From assembly GCA_013399115.1 (NCBI GenBank), contig VXAA01001102.1:456281-520280 (forward strand): a DNA stretch of 64,000 bases, given 5' to 3'. The notes under the pieces were generated by a model, which saw only the letters and a program-made list of their open reading frames with translations, was not told the origin of the DNA and did not search any database. Shown here one piece after another: positions 11,101 through 24,712 of this stretch; positions within the stretch are counted from its first letter, which is position 1, and each line of letters starts with the position of its first letter. A program made the translations under genes and the position numbers. Origin of the DNA: Anseranas semipalmata. Its lineage: Eukaryota > Chordata > Aves > Anseriformes > Anseranatidae.

Positions 11101-14100
11101 ATTCTGTGCTAGAGATGCAGCAGTTCCCTACCTATAGGGCTATTTCAAGGATGAATGTATTGAAGACAGGACAAGCCAGACCATTTTCCTAACCCTAGAT
11201 ACTGTCCTTGCAGAGCAGACTTGAGTCATGGAAGAGGAGTGAAGACGGAAGCTGGCATTTTGCAAAACCAGTGGGTAAGCTTTGTTCTCTGGTGATGTTA
11301 TGAAGAGATGCTGGGAAGGTGCAGAAATAGAGTTAAATTCTCACTAGGCAAAAGAAGAGGAGAAGCAGCAGACACTTGTCAGACCAACACTTAGAAGCTC
11401 CAGGTAAGCCAGGTCTGCCAGATTTAAAGGACCAGCCCCAAGAAAGGTGCACTGCAGATGCTCTGCAAGAAAGCAAGCTTGGCTGGGTTACGGAAGAGCC
11501 AGTGCTTCTGCTGGAAAACGCTGTTTCTGCTTTGTGCAGAGCAGTGCTCGGTCAAGGCCAGTCTGGTACCTTTGTGCCATTCTCAGTCCTGGGTGTTATC
11601 CAATTGTTTGCAAGCTGGGATATCGATTCACAAGGCCCATCTGGCTTCGTTTCCCAATCCAAAAAGCCTTCAATCAGTGAAACATCTGAACCCGGACGTA
11701 GGGCTGACTTCACTGAACACCCAGTCCAAAAGGCTAAGCAGGCTTACCCCCACGTGACTGTGCCGCCAGATGCGCTACACGATGGGGCCCCTCAGACCCA
11801 AAACACAGCCTTTTTGCCAAGACTGCACCATGTTCCCATGCCAGAGTCAGCCCGGTGGTAAACACTTGGTTGACACCTGCTGACTTGACTTCAGTTCTGT
11901 GGTTAAGCCAGAGCTGCTCTTTGATCCAGCTTGCATTGTCCATGCCATGATATGCACACCCATGGCAGACAAATCTGGTTTTAGGTGTTTGAAGCAGCTA
12001 TCCAACAGAGGTCCTACCTCACACAAAGCAGCAGCTTTGACACCAGAATACCTATGCAAATAAAAATAGAGCTCAAGTCTTCCCCACTTTTTAAAATGTG
12101 GTCAGTGACGAGAAGAAAAGATCTCTACAGCTCAGTAATTAAAGCCCCGGGACATTTCCCATTATCTACATCAGTATGGATTTTACTAAACTGATTCTAG
12201 TCTCAGACCAATCTTAAACTGCAAGAACTCCCCAGGCTTCAGCAGCAAAACTCTTTGTGTAAGCAAAAGCAGAATTATGCTCAGAATCTGGAAACGGTAA
12301 CAAAAAAATTCATCCGTGTCTGGAATGACCCAACAAGAAATTTAAAATGCTCAAACAGGTGCTGCTGAGTTTAGCCATTGTAAACCCAAATTCTGTCAGC
12401 CTTCCTTCTACACCTTGCTTTCAGCCAGAAGTTACTGTTCCTGTAAGAGTAGCAAAATACTGTTCTCAAATGCAGTCTTCACAAGCATTTTAAGACAAGA
12501 CGCTGGCTGTATGCAAAAACATAATGCTCTAAGACATCACGGCAAAACCTGCCAGATCGTACCTGTCAGAGCTCTTAGAGAAAAAACTAAGAAGGCCACA
12601 TTGTGAAATTTTAGCACTATAATTTTAAAGGCTGAAATAAGCTTTATGAAGGACAGAGCACTCACCCTCTCACCACCCATCATAGACACCCCACAACTTA
12701 GGGCAAATTACGTTGTAAGGGTTTGCATATGAGGACAAGCAGCATTGAAAGCTAGAAATTCCTTTGAGAAAGCTAAATTTAAGTCAATATATCAGAGAAG
12801 AAGAGCATGGGGGCAGGGGAGGTAATTGATGTTGAAGGCCAGGGGACACCTTACTCCTTCTGGCTGGGAGGCTCTCACCTGGAACTGTTTTTGACATCTA
12901 AAGATATTTTTCTTTCTCAGTGCTCCAGAGCGCATGTCAAATACCCATCAGTTCTGGAATAGGCACAGCATGAAATACTTTGAGAAGCTGACATTATATC
13001 AATAAGCCCATATGTTTTTCTTTAATGGCCTCAATGGGAGTCTCTTGTAAACAACAGGAGAAATTACCATGGATATTTACAGGCTGAACATTTGCTTAAT
13101 TTACTCTATAGAGAAACATTACTAGCACCATTATATTGGTCATATGTTAAAGTATATACAGCATTAAAGATCTATGGTGCCAGGTACACAAACCAAGTCA
13201 CAGTCCCAAATAGATTTCAGATCTATTTGCCATCTTGCTTTACAGCAACTCAGGTTCCAGAGCTCATAACATGACCAAATGATTTTTATCAATGTATTTT
13301 TCATATTTATATTGTGATTACAACTGAAGGTCCCTGCTCACACATGCACAATGAAACATTTCCCCTCCCAATATTACCACCATGCATTGTTATAAATGGA
13401 GCAGGACAAACTATTAAAACATTCCTGCAAGGCTTTCTATAACATCATGAAGGTGGAATCCTCACAGGTCTTTAAACTGCATTGAAATCCATCACTTTCA
13501 ATCGTGCTTTTATGTGAATATTTCATTTTTCTTGAAGAAAGTCATCAAAACAGAGTAACCTGCCATTACGCTTTGCTTTTACACTAACTCTAGCACTTCC
13601 ACTAATCAGAAAAATGCAGATCCTGTGTGCACTTGCCGATTCAGACAGTTCTACATTTTGCACACCTATTCTCTGATGACTGCTGAAATAATGTCCTTTA
13701 TTAACTACCTCACTGAATTTTAAGCATTACCACCCCCAATGACAGCAGGCTCTTGGGCACATAATAACTTTTATGTTAAAATGAGTCTAGTCTGGGGTGG
13801 GGAAGAAACACACAAATGCACACCAGGAAAAAACACAGCATAAAATAACTCCACCAAACAGCAACCACACCAGTTTTAAAAGTGAGCAGTTAGAATACAA
13901 GAGGCGAGATTTTGACTGTGTTTGCATTTCGCTTTTTCCATTTACTGCAGTAACAGGCTGTTCTGTCACACTCACATGGCTCTTCACTGGTTATACTTGC
14001 AAAACCTAAAGTCATTTGCAGAGGGAAATCAGCAGAGCAGCTGCCAACAGAAGAGTAAATGTGATTGTCCTATCATCATCACCCAAGTGCAATGTTGGTT

Positions 14101-14525
14101 TACAAACTCTAGCTACCTTGCAAGGCTCACCAAAGACTCCGCACACCCACAGCAGTACTACAAACTTTTATTGTAAGATTTCACCTCAGACTGACCACCC
14201 ATGTCAGAAAAACATGGGATTGATATTCTGCTTCCCTATGCAATAACAAGTCTCATGCATGCAGAGGAAGGTACCTACTCCGAGTTGGCTAAATCTTCAT
14301 CAAATGGGGTTTGAACAGCACTCAAGTAAGAATCAAGGCTACTGCTGTCCCTTTACACAGGAGACAATTTCAGCCATGATGCAGAACCTACCAACTTCTT
14401 ACACCTCAGCACCCACTGCTCTGGGCACACAACAGCAGCCCACATGCATTTCTAAAGCTGATATTCCAAGTGCTTAGTTCCAGTGCATAGCTTAAAGAGC
14501 TCTTCTCCAAAACAGGTTGTTGTTG

Positions 14526-14570
14526 TGTTTTTTATTATTATTATTTTATTTTTTATTTTTTATTTTTTTG
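14526..14570. repeat. ATT/TTTA-rich simple repeat
   Basis: Consecutive TTA and TTTTA units with almost no C or G. Low-complexity sequence. Confidence 0.8.
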
Positions 14571-15113
14571 ACTGTTCTGCAGCACAGCCTTGCTGGGTTC
14601 TTTCAAAAAAAAGAAAAAAGCATGAAGTTGTGTCCATGCTCATCTGCTTGTACTGGTTTGTCATCTGACCCTTCCTTAGTAAATTAGAAAAGTCACCTAT
14701 TAAGCGAGCTGGGAAAGGGCATCATCCTGTGCTCTCCTGTGTAATGTCGCAGCACACCACTAAAAATAGCTGCTGCTTCCATTCCAGAGATGGAGGCTTC
14801 CCAAGAACAAGACATTTCTACACTCAGCGTATACACATGATATACAGCACTCTGGTATATCATTGCTTGTCCATATGTAAAACAAACAGACTTGTAGTAT
14901 TTCCCCAGTCTAGAGGTTATCCCAGCCACACAGGCTCTTCAGCCTATTTTTTTTTCCCCTCTTGAGCAGTTGTATTTTTATTTATTTAATTCAATCTTCA
15001 TAACTGCTAAAGCAACTCCATGTTTCTGCTAGTCTTCTCTGAAACACACAAGAGTGGAAAATGTTTTGGGAGAAATTTTGGAACCTCTTTGGGTATGTTT
15101 TTTTTTTTTTTTT

Positions 15114-15184
15114 NNNNNNNNNNNNNNNNNNNNNNNNNNNNNNNNNNNNNNNNNNNNNNNNNNNNNNNNNNNNNNNNNNNNNNN
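15114..15184. other. Assembly gap (71 N)
   Basis: A run of N flanked on both sides by thymine homopolymer, which is the likely cause of the break. The true length of the missing sequence is unknown. Confidence 0.98.
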
Positions 15185-16944
15185 TTTTTTTTAATACTTT
15201 AAATAGAGATCAGAAACCTGTTTGCTTCATCTCTCAGATAAATCTAGACCATTCCCCATTTAGACAGAACACTTGAATCAAACTATTTCTGAACAGCTTT
15301 TGCATTAGGAGTCTGCATAAAAGTATAGCAGAGGACTTCAGGAATTCAGCACAAACCAGAGTTAAATAAGAACTATTTAGCTAATTCTTAGACTACAATT
15401 ATAGGAAATTTGTTCCCACATGCTACTTTACACCACAAGAATGTCTAAAACTCATAGCAGGCCAACATTCAGTTTATGCAGACTTATGCAAAACAAAAGA
15501 AAGCTACGGCCTATGTCCCACAACAAACCAAGAGAACCGATGAAACAGAACCAGCCCTGGGCAAGGACAGACACGGCCTGAGTGTCCTCGCTCAGAAGAA
15601 GGGAAGAGGGGAGCAGTGGAGGGATACTCCCTGATAAAGGGAAATGGCCTGCTGAATCAAATGATGGAAGCAGTGATTGCAAAAGGTTAAAATACAAATA
15701 CGTGACTACAATCCAGCTACAGTTAAAAGTGGCTGGGAGTCTAAGGAAGTTGCCAATGAGCAGAGGAGCAAAGCTGTGGCACAGCTTCTTCAGAAGCTCT
15801 AACAATTTTGTATTAAACAGCTGCTGAAGTGCCATTCGGTCACTGTAAAAGAAGTATGTTTATGATGAGATGCTCGCAGTAATGATGGAATTCATTTGGC
15901 AGTCCAAGGAGATGAGCAGTGCTGGCTTCACCTCATTGCACGGCCAATCTCCCAGCAGAAGAGAAACACCACCAGGAACAAGCAGTTCCTCACCCCACCT
16001 CTGCTCCCTGCCAAGGGAGCATGAGAGGCCACTGCTGTGTGCTTTGCCTGTTCGAGTTCAGGAAAACGGTGCTTGAAAAGCTTTGCTCAGCACAGCCTGC
16101 ATTCTGCAAACAGCAGCGGAGCGCTAATTAACAGCACAGATTTCTTCTCAGCAGACTGTTTAAAAAAATAAAATAAAATCTAATACATTAATGCTCCAAA
16201 TTTAATCTGTAAGGCAAAGAGATGAAAGACTCTGTCAAGGCAGTCCCTGGAAAACAACTATCATATGTTCCATTTCTCATTTCAGGAGCATCCTAAGTCC
16301 AAAGTGTAGCAGCTCTATATGCAGATAAGCTGAAAGGAGAACGCCAGTTTCAAACACCCATGAGGAGAGTTCAAATCTGGAGTCTAACTTCACAGATCTC
16401 CCTTACCTCTAACATGGGAAAGTTGCAGTCAAGTCATGCAGAGTCTCTGTGCATTTCTGCCAGACATTTAGATTTCAGACAGCAGTATTTCTCCTGAGCC
16501 CTTCCACAAAGCCCAAAATGCAGTCAGGGACAAGTGAGGCTGCCAGCTAGCCCGGGCTGGAAGGCTGCCCGCCCTCCTAGGTTGCTTTGGAGCCAGCTGG
16601 GGCTCCCCTGGGACAGCTATCTTCCAGGAGCGGAGTCATCCTGTCCCCTCAGAAAGGAGCTCTAGCATCGCTTCACAAAGCAAGGCTGATGCCTGGAATA
16701 TTCCCTGCCTGCTCCAGCAGTTAGAAGTGCCTGGGATCATGGGCCTGTTTCACACCTCTGTGTGGTAACTCTGTGGGGTAAGTTTCCTCTAACTGCAGTC
16801 TTACCCCGGTGGTGAGCAGAAGCTCAAGGTGGAACTGCCTGTACATCCACGCTTCCTCCTCCATTAGCACAGCATCTCATGTAGCTTGTTCCCAGGGATG
16901 GGGAGACATTGCCAGGAGATCCTGATTTATGCTCACCTTTCCTG

Positions 16945-16963
16945 TCACACACACACACACACG
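16945..16963. repeat. CA microsatellite
   Basis: About nine CA units in a short uninterrupted run; no gene attached. Confidence 0.85.
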
Positions 16964-19900
16964 TTCCCCTGTTCTGACAGAGGGCTTTAGTTTACCCCAG
17001 TAGAAAGTTACATACTTCCAGGTTCCTGTATTCCTTTGGCAAAGTGAGTTTTGGCTTAGCACAAAAGCTGTGAAGAACTCCTGGCAATTTCTACTGCATC
17101 TTGGAGAACTTCATCATCAGTGTCATAGGTTTTACATGCTTCAGCCCCTCATCCGCAAAATCTGATGGAAAGAGTCCAAACAAGGTCTGGCATCAAGTTG
17201 TCCAAGTGAACAGGTGTGGGTCTGAAGAGGCCTGAAGAGAAGGCAAGCTCAGCCCAGCAAACTGAAGCAAGACCTCCGACCTATTCCCAGCCCACCTGAC
17301 ACAGAGGCTGCCTTCTGCCACTAACATTTACGACGACAACGTTCAATGCAGAAGATCAAATACCACTGTTAAAAGATATGCAGGGCACAAGACTCCTTCA
17401 TACCACGCAATCTGCAAGGACTCTTCAGTGGTAGAAACACAAGTTTCCTCAGAAGACCAAAATATTCATCCAATTCCCAACATGACAACATAGATCCTAC
17501 TGAGACCAATAGATAGACTTGCAGCTCTCACTGGCAATTTCTGCCGAGATGGAAAAGGCTAGTGCATTTGGGCTGACAGAAAAAGCATCTGAGATAGGAA
17601 TGCTACTCATGTCCCTACCTAGACATCAATTTAATAGAGAGGCAGGAACCATTTGCTGTTGCTTGGGAGGTGAAAAAGAACAAAGAAATGTAGGCAAAGG
17701 ACATACTTCAGATAATCATCATCCTTCAATGTTATGAAGTTTTTCCAGCTGGATAGAGAAAGAAAGAGCTCTTGTGTCTCCCAGCTCCAGGCAAACTGTG
17801 TTCTGCACAGAACTGGATGTGGAAGTTGGACACAACAGAGATGTTGTGAAAGCCATGAAGATCTGTCCTTCAGAACAGCCAGGGCAGCCTTAGAGTCAGA
17901 TACCAGTGCCGCTTACCTACATAAACTTAGTGTCTCACCATATTACAAGTAAAACCATTTAAGGTCAGCCTGAATTTTTATTCAAAAGAGCACTATGAAA
18001 AAGCCACTTTGAATATTGTAGCAAGAGAAAAGACTAGTACACCCTGCTCTCAACTAATAAGTAGCACAGTACCTGAATCTTCTAGGAGCAGTAACTGGTA
18101 GAATTAACTTTCTCTTACTGGAAAGGAAGACACCCAGTTTTGTCCAAAACTCTCACTTCCTACTTATTATTCCTGTTTCCTTGAACTATCACATGTTCGT
18201 GACAAAGTTGCAGCCCCAAAGAGAGACTTTGAGCACGCCTACTCCTAATACAGACTCAAGCAGGGATTTGGTGCTATTATAGTTGAATAGCATTCAGTCA
18301 GTTGGGGAAACTGAAACAATAACATATGCGAAACAGCTTGAGTCTTGAGAATGTGAACTATACAGAGTATATATTTTTTTTAAACCCACACTCTCACCAT
18401 AACTTTCATTTAGTAAATCTGAATAAGAAATATATTCAATAGCAACACAATCTGCATGTGAACATTCTGTGAAGAGAAAGACTAAATTCCATGAATCGAT
18501 AATTTGTTTCAATTGCCTTGGTTCTGTTTACTACACTATATCTGCTGAGTATTAACTTATTAATGTTTTATTAATGTTGGACACCATCCATGTTAAATCT
18601 CTGCATAAGACTGAGTGAACAAGGCGTCTATTTATTTGACTTCAAAGAGAATGAAGCATCTGTGGAAGTATTTTCCAGACTGTGCTGGACTTTATTAGCT
18701 CTGCTAAGTTCAGAAAAATCATCACAACATCTAAATTTGAGACAAAAGATCCTTCATTTAATATATCACATCTTCTGCAAAACTACAATTTATATAATGT
18801 TGGTATTCCATGTAGCATTGTAGTTAACATTAGCCTAATAGCCATGAAATATTTATTACCATTAAAAGGTTGGCCTGTTGATTTTTAATATTGACAGAGC
18901 TGCCTGAAATCTCTCCTGTTTACAACATTTGTTCTAGCTAAAGAGATTTGGTAGAATTTGCTAACCAACTGTAACTACTTCCCACCCATAAAACTGATGG
19001 AAAGAAGGGAAAAAACAGCTAGTGGGATCCAAAGACAAACACTTGTAACTCTGTAAAGAGAAATTCCGCTCTCTCCATATGGTTTTCTCTTGGCTCTTAA
19101 TCATCTTTTCATTGGCTTCCAGCTGGCTGTCTCACTATCATCTAGCAGTATCACTAGCAAGACCAACTTGTTATGCTGAAGTCAGGCACAGAAAGAGGAG
19201 AGCTGCAGAGCAGCATGACTGGATGCAGCAATCTTTACTAGGGGCATATCGAGCAAAAGCAACACATGGCAGGGTCACTTCGCTTGCCTCGGTAGAGCAA
19301 CCACTGCTGTGTTCCTGAAACTCTGCAGCAGGTCCGTGCTGGCACTTTTTAGGAGTGGGAGTGAAGAACAACTACTACAATTGAAGCTATGGGGAAATTC
19401 TGCATGCAGAAGTGTAATTACCTGAGTGGGAATTCTGGCAGAAAACCCAAACCTCTTTCTTCCCTTAAATAGAAACAAATGCTGTGCAGTCACCATGGAG
19501 AGATTACGTACAGCATTTGGGCCACACGCAGCACTGAAATACAACACACGCAAGAAAGCCAGCCATGGAGCTGCCTTAGCAATACACAACCAACATCGGT
19601 TCTCTGCTGAGTACAGCCACCCAGTCAGTTGATCTCCCCCTAGCCATCTTCCCCTTCCCAGTCTTTCAAATATTAAGCTTTATGCCAAAACTGAGGCTCC
19701 ACACGCAAGCCCAGCTCTGCAAGGTGTTTAGCCCAACTGGGAGGTGCCTAGAGCCTGACCCTATCACTGGGGTAAACATTTATTGATGCAATGCTCTTCT
19801 GGAGGAAACTTCCAGCCCAAACAAGGCAACTGCTTTTCCTTTTGACTTACTGAAAACTGCTGACTTGTTTGGGCTGGAATTCCCCATGACCACCACCATC

Positions 19901-22900
19901 TTTGTGTGTTTAGACATTCTTTGAAAAGCTCTTGTGCCCTATTGCTCCAGGTCAAAATTCACCAGGAGGCCAGTGTTTGTCTCAAGTGCCTTCTGTCATC
20001 CCTGTGAAGTTCAGACTAGCCCAGCCTCCACAGCACATGCTCTGTGGAGGCAGCAGGGCAAGAATTTCTTGACATGTGTCAAACCGACTGTGCATACATG
20101 CTGAAAGTGCAGCACAGAAGCATGAAAGCATGGAAGTCCAGCATTTCATGCAGGGCTGCTCTTTGCCAGTCCTGTTGTAGTTGGGCCCACCCTTAAGGTA
20201 GAAGCCCTGACAAATTCATCCACTTCCATCCAGGTAAGACTGCAAATTGGGAACAGAAGAAAACCGCAGGGAAAAAAAACATTATATAGTGCGTAGCTGT
20301 GAAAGTCCACTTGGATTCAGCTAAGCCAGCAGTCTCTGAAGTGCAGCAGTTCTCACATGGTTTCCAGAAGCTTTGACTTCAGTTGCAAAATTTCTCAGTT
20401 TTGGTCTGCATCCAGTGTTTCTGGTTTCTAGTCACCTCACGCAGCGATGCCCATCTCCTCTCACTCAGCCCCTCATCTCTCCCTGTCCCTTCCTCCTGCC
20501 CACCCCACAACTCAGATTGTTTTCTGTCTTCTGCCCCCACCAGCCTCAACCCCAGCTGCAGCCCTCGTCTCCTTCAGCAGATCTTTCCCCTCCACTCCAT
20601 CACCCATGTCTCTAGCAGCCAGCTTCTTCCTGAGGACTGCAGCAGCATCACAAGAGCACAGGGAAAATGGGAGTCTCTTTCTCTCTTCAGGCACAGGCAT
20701 GTTATGGGCTGCAGTCTTTCAGAGTCCTTTTGGCCTCAAATTGTCTCCCAAACAACTACTTTTGCTCACTAATAGTCAGGGCACTTCCTCAGTAGCTGCC
20801 TAACTATTCCATCCTATTTTCAAAAAGAAATATGGATGCTAAAAGTTTCAGAGTAATCCACCCTGTAGCTTTCTATTGTTTGAACTCAATAGGAATAATG
20901 TTGTCAGACTAAAAATTTCAGAAATTTGCCTCTTCCCTTCAGATCAGCCAAAGTTTGTTTTGTTAATAACTTGAGCCAGCCTTCAAGCATTAGGAGACTG
21001 TTCGTTATCTGTGTACATATCAGGCAGGTGATACTACCTGAGAATCTTCCACTTACTGAGACCAACAGAAAGTTGCTCTGTATCAGGAATGCCATTCAGT
21101 GGCTAGTCCTTTTCTCACCTCTGCAGCAGCTCACTAATTTAAGAGCTTAGAGGAGACAGCTGATAAGGCTGCAGACACTGAGATGCCCTGCCTCCCATTC
21201 AGTTTTCCAAACCATCCCACAAGCCGCCTAATAGCTTTGGATCTGAGTTCTGAAAACAACTCTACTCATTTTAAAAATATACATACATCTCAACTTCCTC
21301 CATGTAACACAAGCAATTATGGAAACAGCTGTTTCTGATTTCATAGTGATTTTTCCCAACATGCACATCCGTGCGACTGGCTTTTATTTTCATTCTCACA
21401 AGACAAGGCATAGAGACCTGCACTTTTTCCCTTCCCACCATTATTAGCTTTTTCACAGCTCCTTTCTCTCCAATGCTGTGCTTCACACACCCTATATTTC
21501 ATGGGTTTTCTTAAAGGGAAATATTCTATATTTGTATTTATGAAGAACCAACACATGTCCTAGTGCATTGATGGTACTAAGACTTTCTTATTCTTAATTC
21601 TACAGATTGATGAAGAGCTACTAAAACAAAAGGAATATTTTCCATCATTTTTGGTCAGCAGTGTGAGAGCAGTGTGCCCTTGAAAGCTTGTAGCTCCTGT
21701 TGTTTTCAAGCAATGTTCACCATATCAATTTAATCACATGCACAAGACTTTCAAGGATGAGGCTCTAAGCGTACAAACTGAGATCTAAGAAGGTTCTTTT
21801 CATTTTTCATAAATATGAGTGCAATTTTCATGCTACTTGTTAGATCCTGTATATTTCTTAAAAAGGAAGACAAGTTATAGTTTAATGTACCAATAATTAA
21901 TTTGTAAAGTATAACTCATAAAGCTTACCTGGTTTCTGATTATGCTACAACCTATGGTTTTACATTCAACCAATTTCCTTCCTTTAGAAACTGAAATTCA
22001 GTTTCTATTTTATTACTTTATATTTGAAGGGACAAATAAAAATCACCTTTTTGCAATGACTAAAATTTCACTATTAATTACTTATAAACAAGTTTTAGAA
22101 CTGCACTATCACTGCAAGTGTTTGGTCATAAATTCAAACAAGAAACTCAGCCTGTACATCACATCCTGACATACACCAAGAAACAATCATATTTCAGCAT
22201 TACCACACAAAACCTGCCTGTTTGAACAGGCATACACGTGGCTAGAGAGATGCTAGCTACATCCTGGAAGCCATATGACAACCTCAGAGCAGCGTCTTGC
22301 ACAGTCAAATAAGGCATGCTGAGGTGCGGGAGATCACTTTAGGCTCACCGCCATGCAAATGAGTTTATGTGGATTTCCAGCCAGACCAGCTGACTAGTTT
22401 GGACTGCAGAAAAGAGGAAAACAGAGGGCTGCCTGCAACCATGCCTACAGAATGATCTCCTAGGCTGGAGTCATCATCTCCAAGCACTGAAATTCATTTG
22501 ATTCTGAAAGCTCACCAACCTTACTGTATGACAAATGCTTCCTTCAAGTAATAATCTCAGTTTCACATACATGGAAAAAAAAATTGACAAGTTTTACAAT
22601 AAGTTTTCCAGTATGAATCAGAGTAAGGTCACAAGCTGACATTCATCTGTTACTAGGATCTCAGGACACAATTTCTCATAGGTATGAGGTATTTTGAATA
22701 CTCTGATTTCATACAAAGTGTCTGTTTCTGTCAACATTTATAGAGATAAATTTTATTTCTTTTAACTATAACACTTGAGGATCTGAGCCAAAGTAACCTG
22801 AGACATGACCAGTTATGACCTTCAATTGACAGCTCCATTAACATTTCTCTATCTTTTATAAAACTTCTTGGAAGTATAAAACCTGGTGTTATGCGTGCTC

Positions 22901-22908
22901 CTCCCCCC

Positions 22909-22909
22909 N
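22909..22909. other. Single ambiguous base
   Basis: One N directly after a run of six C. It is probably a homopolymer-length ambiguity. Confidence 0.95.
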
Positions 22910-23182
22910 TGCAAACATCTACCTCAAAGGACATGAACAGAAGCAAATGGTAATCAAGAAACTGTACGATGATTTTAGAGGATGTTTAAAACATTTTCCC
23001 TGACCGTAGCCAGTCCTTGTCTCCCGACTACATTTTCTCTCATTTAAAAGCATGCCTTGCTGTTTGGATTTGCAGATTCAGTGCTTATCTTTTCCAATTT
23101 CTAATGGTAATGAAGAATACTTAAGAAATCCAACCAGAAACCAATTTGTGTACTTACTTTACCTGACAGTATCTTGTTCCTC

Positions 23183-23209
23183 AAAAAAAAAAAAAAAAAA
23201 AAAAAAAAA
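23183..23209. repeat. Poly-A tract (27 bases)
   Basis: Uninterrupted adenine run. I saw no retrotransposon body directly 5' of it on the + strand, so it is listed only as a homopolymer. Confidence 0.9.
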
Positions 23210-23399
23210 GAAAACATGGAGACACTCTAGTGCCTTCAGCTGGGTTCCCACAGGAGATTCACTAACCCTCTCAATGACCTGCAGAGATTTGCTGCTTGCA
23301 GACCAACATCCCCAGCTAGCACAGAAGAAGCTCATTCCCTCTTAACTTCAGATGAGGGTGCTTGGACAAAGATGATGACGTCTGTCTGCCAGGACACAA

Positions 23400-23556
23400 G
23401 AAGAAAGCCTTCTGTGGTGTTATTATTATAGCAACAGGCCCTGGCAACAGTTAGACTCCATGGTGATAATGAATAACCAAGCTCCCAAGGAAGAGATGAG
23501 GGCATTTCTACTCCCTGGACTTGCAGCAAGGAGAAGCAGATGGTCACAGTCTCACC
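23400..23556 (+). promoter_or_regulatory. Candidate promoter/5' leader of the STMND1-like gene
   Basis: The stretch directly upstream of the first coding exon is not CpG-rich. It holds a TATTATTATA tract at 23421-23430 and two direct RFX-type half-sites of the RGYAAC form: AGCAAC at 23430-23435 and GGCAAC at 23443-23448. The second is preceded by an imperfect partner half-site, CAGGCC. RFX factors bind paired half-sites of this kind, mostly at ciliary genes. No transcription start can be fixed from sequence, and an additional upstream non-coding exon remains possible. Confidence 0.3.
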
Positions 23557-23640
23557 ATGGGCTGCAATACTTCTAACAGGGTCACTGTAGCACAGCTGTC
23601 TTCTGAGGAGCTACAGAACAACCATGAAGCCAAAAGCCAG
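23557..23640 (+). CDS. STMND1: STMND1-like coding exon 1 (start exon)
   Basis: The ATG lies in a good start context (CTCACCATGG). It opens a 28-codon frame beginning MGCNTSNRVTVAQLSSEELQ and closing at a CAG|GTAGTG donor. Gly2 followed by Cys3 is the classic signal for N-myristoylation plus palmitoylation, and human STMND1 also begins MGC. Membrane attachment is therefore expected from family knowledge. The exon ends in phase 0, matching the phase-0 start of exon 2. No competing upstream in-frame ATG was seen in the leader. Confidence 0.8.
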
Positions 23641-24531
23641 GTAGTGACTTCTTCCGGATTATATAGAAAGTAGGTTATGAGATGTTGTAGCATACAAGAT
23701 ATATATAAGGATATCTGTATCCAGAGAAATTTTTTTGCTGATGTTAACTGAAGCTCAGATGCCGTCAGGGAGCTCTTTAAGCTGACTGATAACCCTTCTT
23801 TTAATACTACTCTTACACTACAGGGGAAGTAGGACTCACCATTTGGCCACAATCATGACCTCATTTTATAGCACTGGAAAAGTTGCCTTTCACAGTCTGT
23901 GTCACTTACCTCATAAGAGATACAATTAGAGGCACTTATCTCCCACACCAGTGTGGAATTACAACATTTCAGCAAGGTGGGTTTTGCCTCAAAATGTTAT
24001 TATGAGGCAGGGGACTTGTATATATGCAAATACTATGTGGTTCGTGAGCATGGCCTCTTTGTGAGTTTGCATAGTTGAGTTGGCTCAAATCCAAATGTGC
24101 AGAGAAAAGACAAAAGTACATCTAGGCTCTAATCCTGCATTCTTTGGAGGTTCAAAGCTCTTGTTTAGAAGGTACATAGGTTAAGACCTTACCATGTGCT
24201 AATTTAAAACTCTTGGAGTTTAAATTCCTAACCAATGACCCACATACAGATGGCACTTAGAAGTACTGAAACAATACTCCAAAATAGCCAACTGGATTAT
24301 GGACATATTCAGGCTTAAGGTCATTGCTTCCTTCCCAAAATGCTATAACAGACCTTTCATCACCATGAACATCAACCTGTGACAAAATATGGATAAATAT
24401 CAGGAACACCTCTATCTTCTACTCCACTCTGAACCTGCCAAATCTACAGAACTATTTTAGAGATTGCCTTCTCTTTAAATGTTTATGAATCCTCAGGGAC
24501 TTCTCTCATTTGTTTCTTCATTTTCTTGTAG

Positions 24532-24712
24532 ACTACAAGCAACAGCATTGCTAGAACAGGGGCTGTCATCTCATGTGACGGGGCAGCTTGGCCAGTGGGC
24601 TCTTCAGAGAATCGAAGCAAACTTGAAGATGAGGCCAGTGAAGGAGGCTCTCCTGAGGAATTTCCAGAAAGATTTACACCTCCTCAAAAAAGAAGCATCG
24701 CACAAAGCACAG
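24532..24712 (+). CDS. STMND1: STMND1-like coding exon 2
   Basis: A 181-base exon lies between a strong acceptor (pyrimidine-rich tract ending TTCTTGTAG) and a good donor (CACAG|GTAAAT). Only the phase-0 frame is used. It reads TTSNSIARTGAVISC at the start, then an acidic, proline-containing stretch around EDEASEGGSPEEF, ending QKRSIAQST. This is the low-complexity linker between the N-terminal anchor and the conserved central block, and it is poorly conserved between species. It ends in phase 1; joined to exon 3, the split codon becomes GAT (Asp). Confidence 0.82.

Larger units (their letters stand above)
5101..23399. other. Long non-coding stretch upstream of the STMND1-like gene
   Basis: I read this on both strands and found no exon I can support. 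Several open frames exceed 100 codons (for example 5504-5824, 11376-11861, 15452-15835 and 20383-20772). None has a recognisable domain or reliable splice context, and some start only at non-ATG codons. Contents that can be named are the assembly gap at 15114-15184, an ATT/TTA-rich tract near 14526-14570, a CA microsatellite at 16945-16963, a poly-A run at 23183-23209, and AT-rich unique DNA at about 21780-22170. Confidence 0.5.

Noticed and set aside
11376..11861. 161-codon open frame on the + strand
   Set aside because: It opens at TTG rather than ATG, and other frames are also open for 77-99 codons over the same bases. It shows no domain, and no splice pair defines an exon.
20383..20803. 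Overlapping frames of 80-129 codons, one including an ATGGGCTGC start like an acylated protein
   Set aside because: The MGC at 20703 runs to a stop after 23 codons without a donor or homology. The real MGC start exon of the STMND1-like gene is at 23557.
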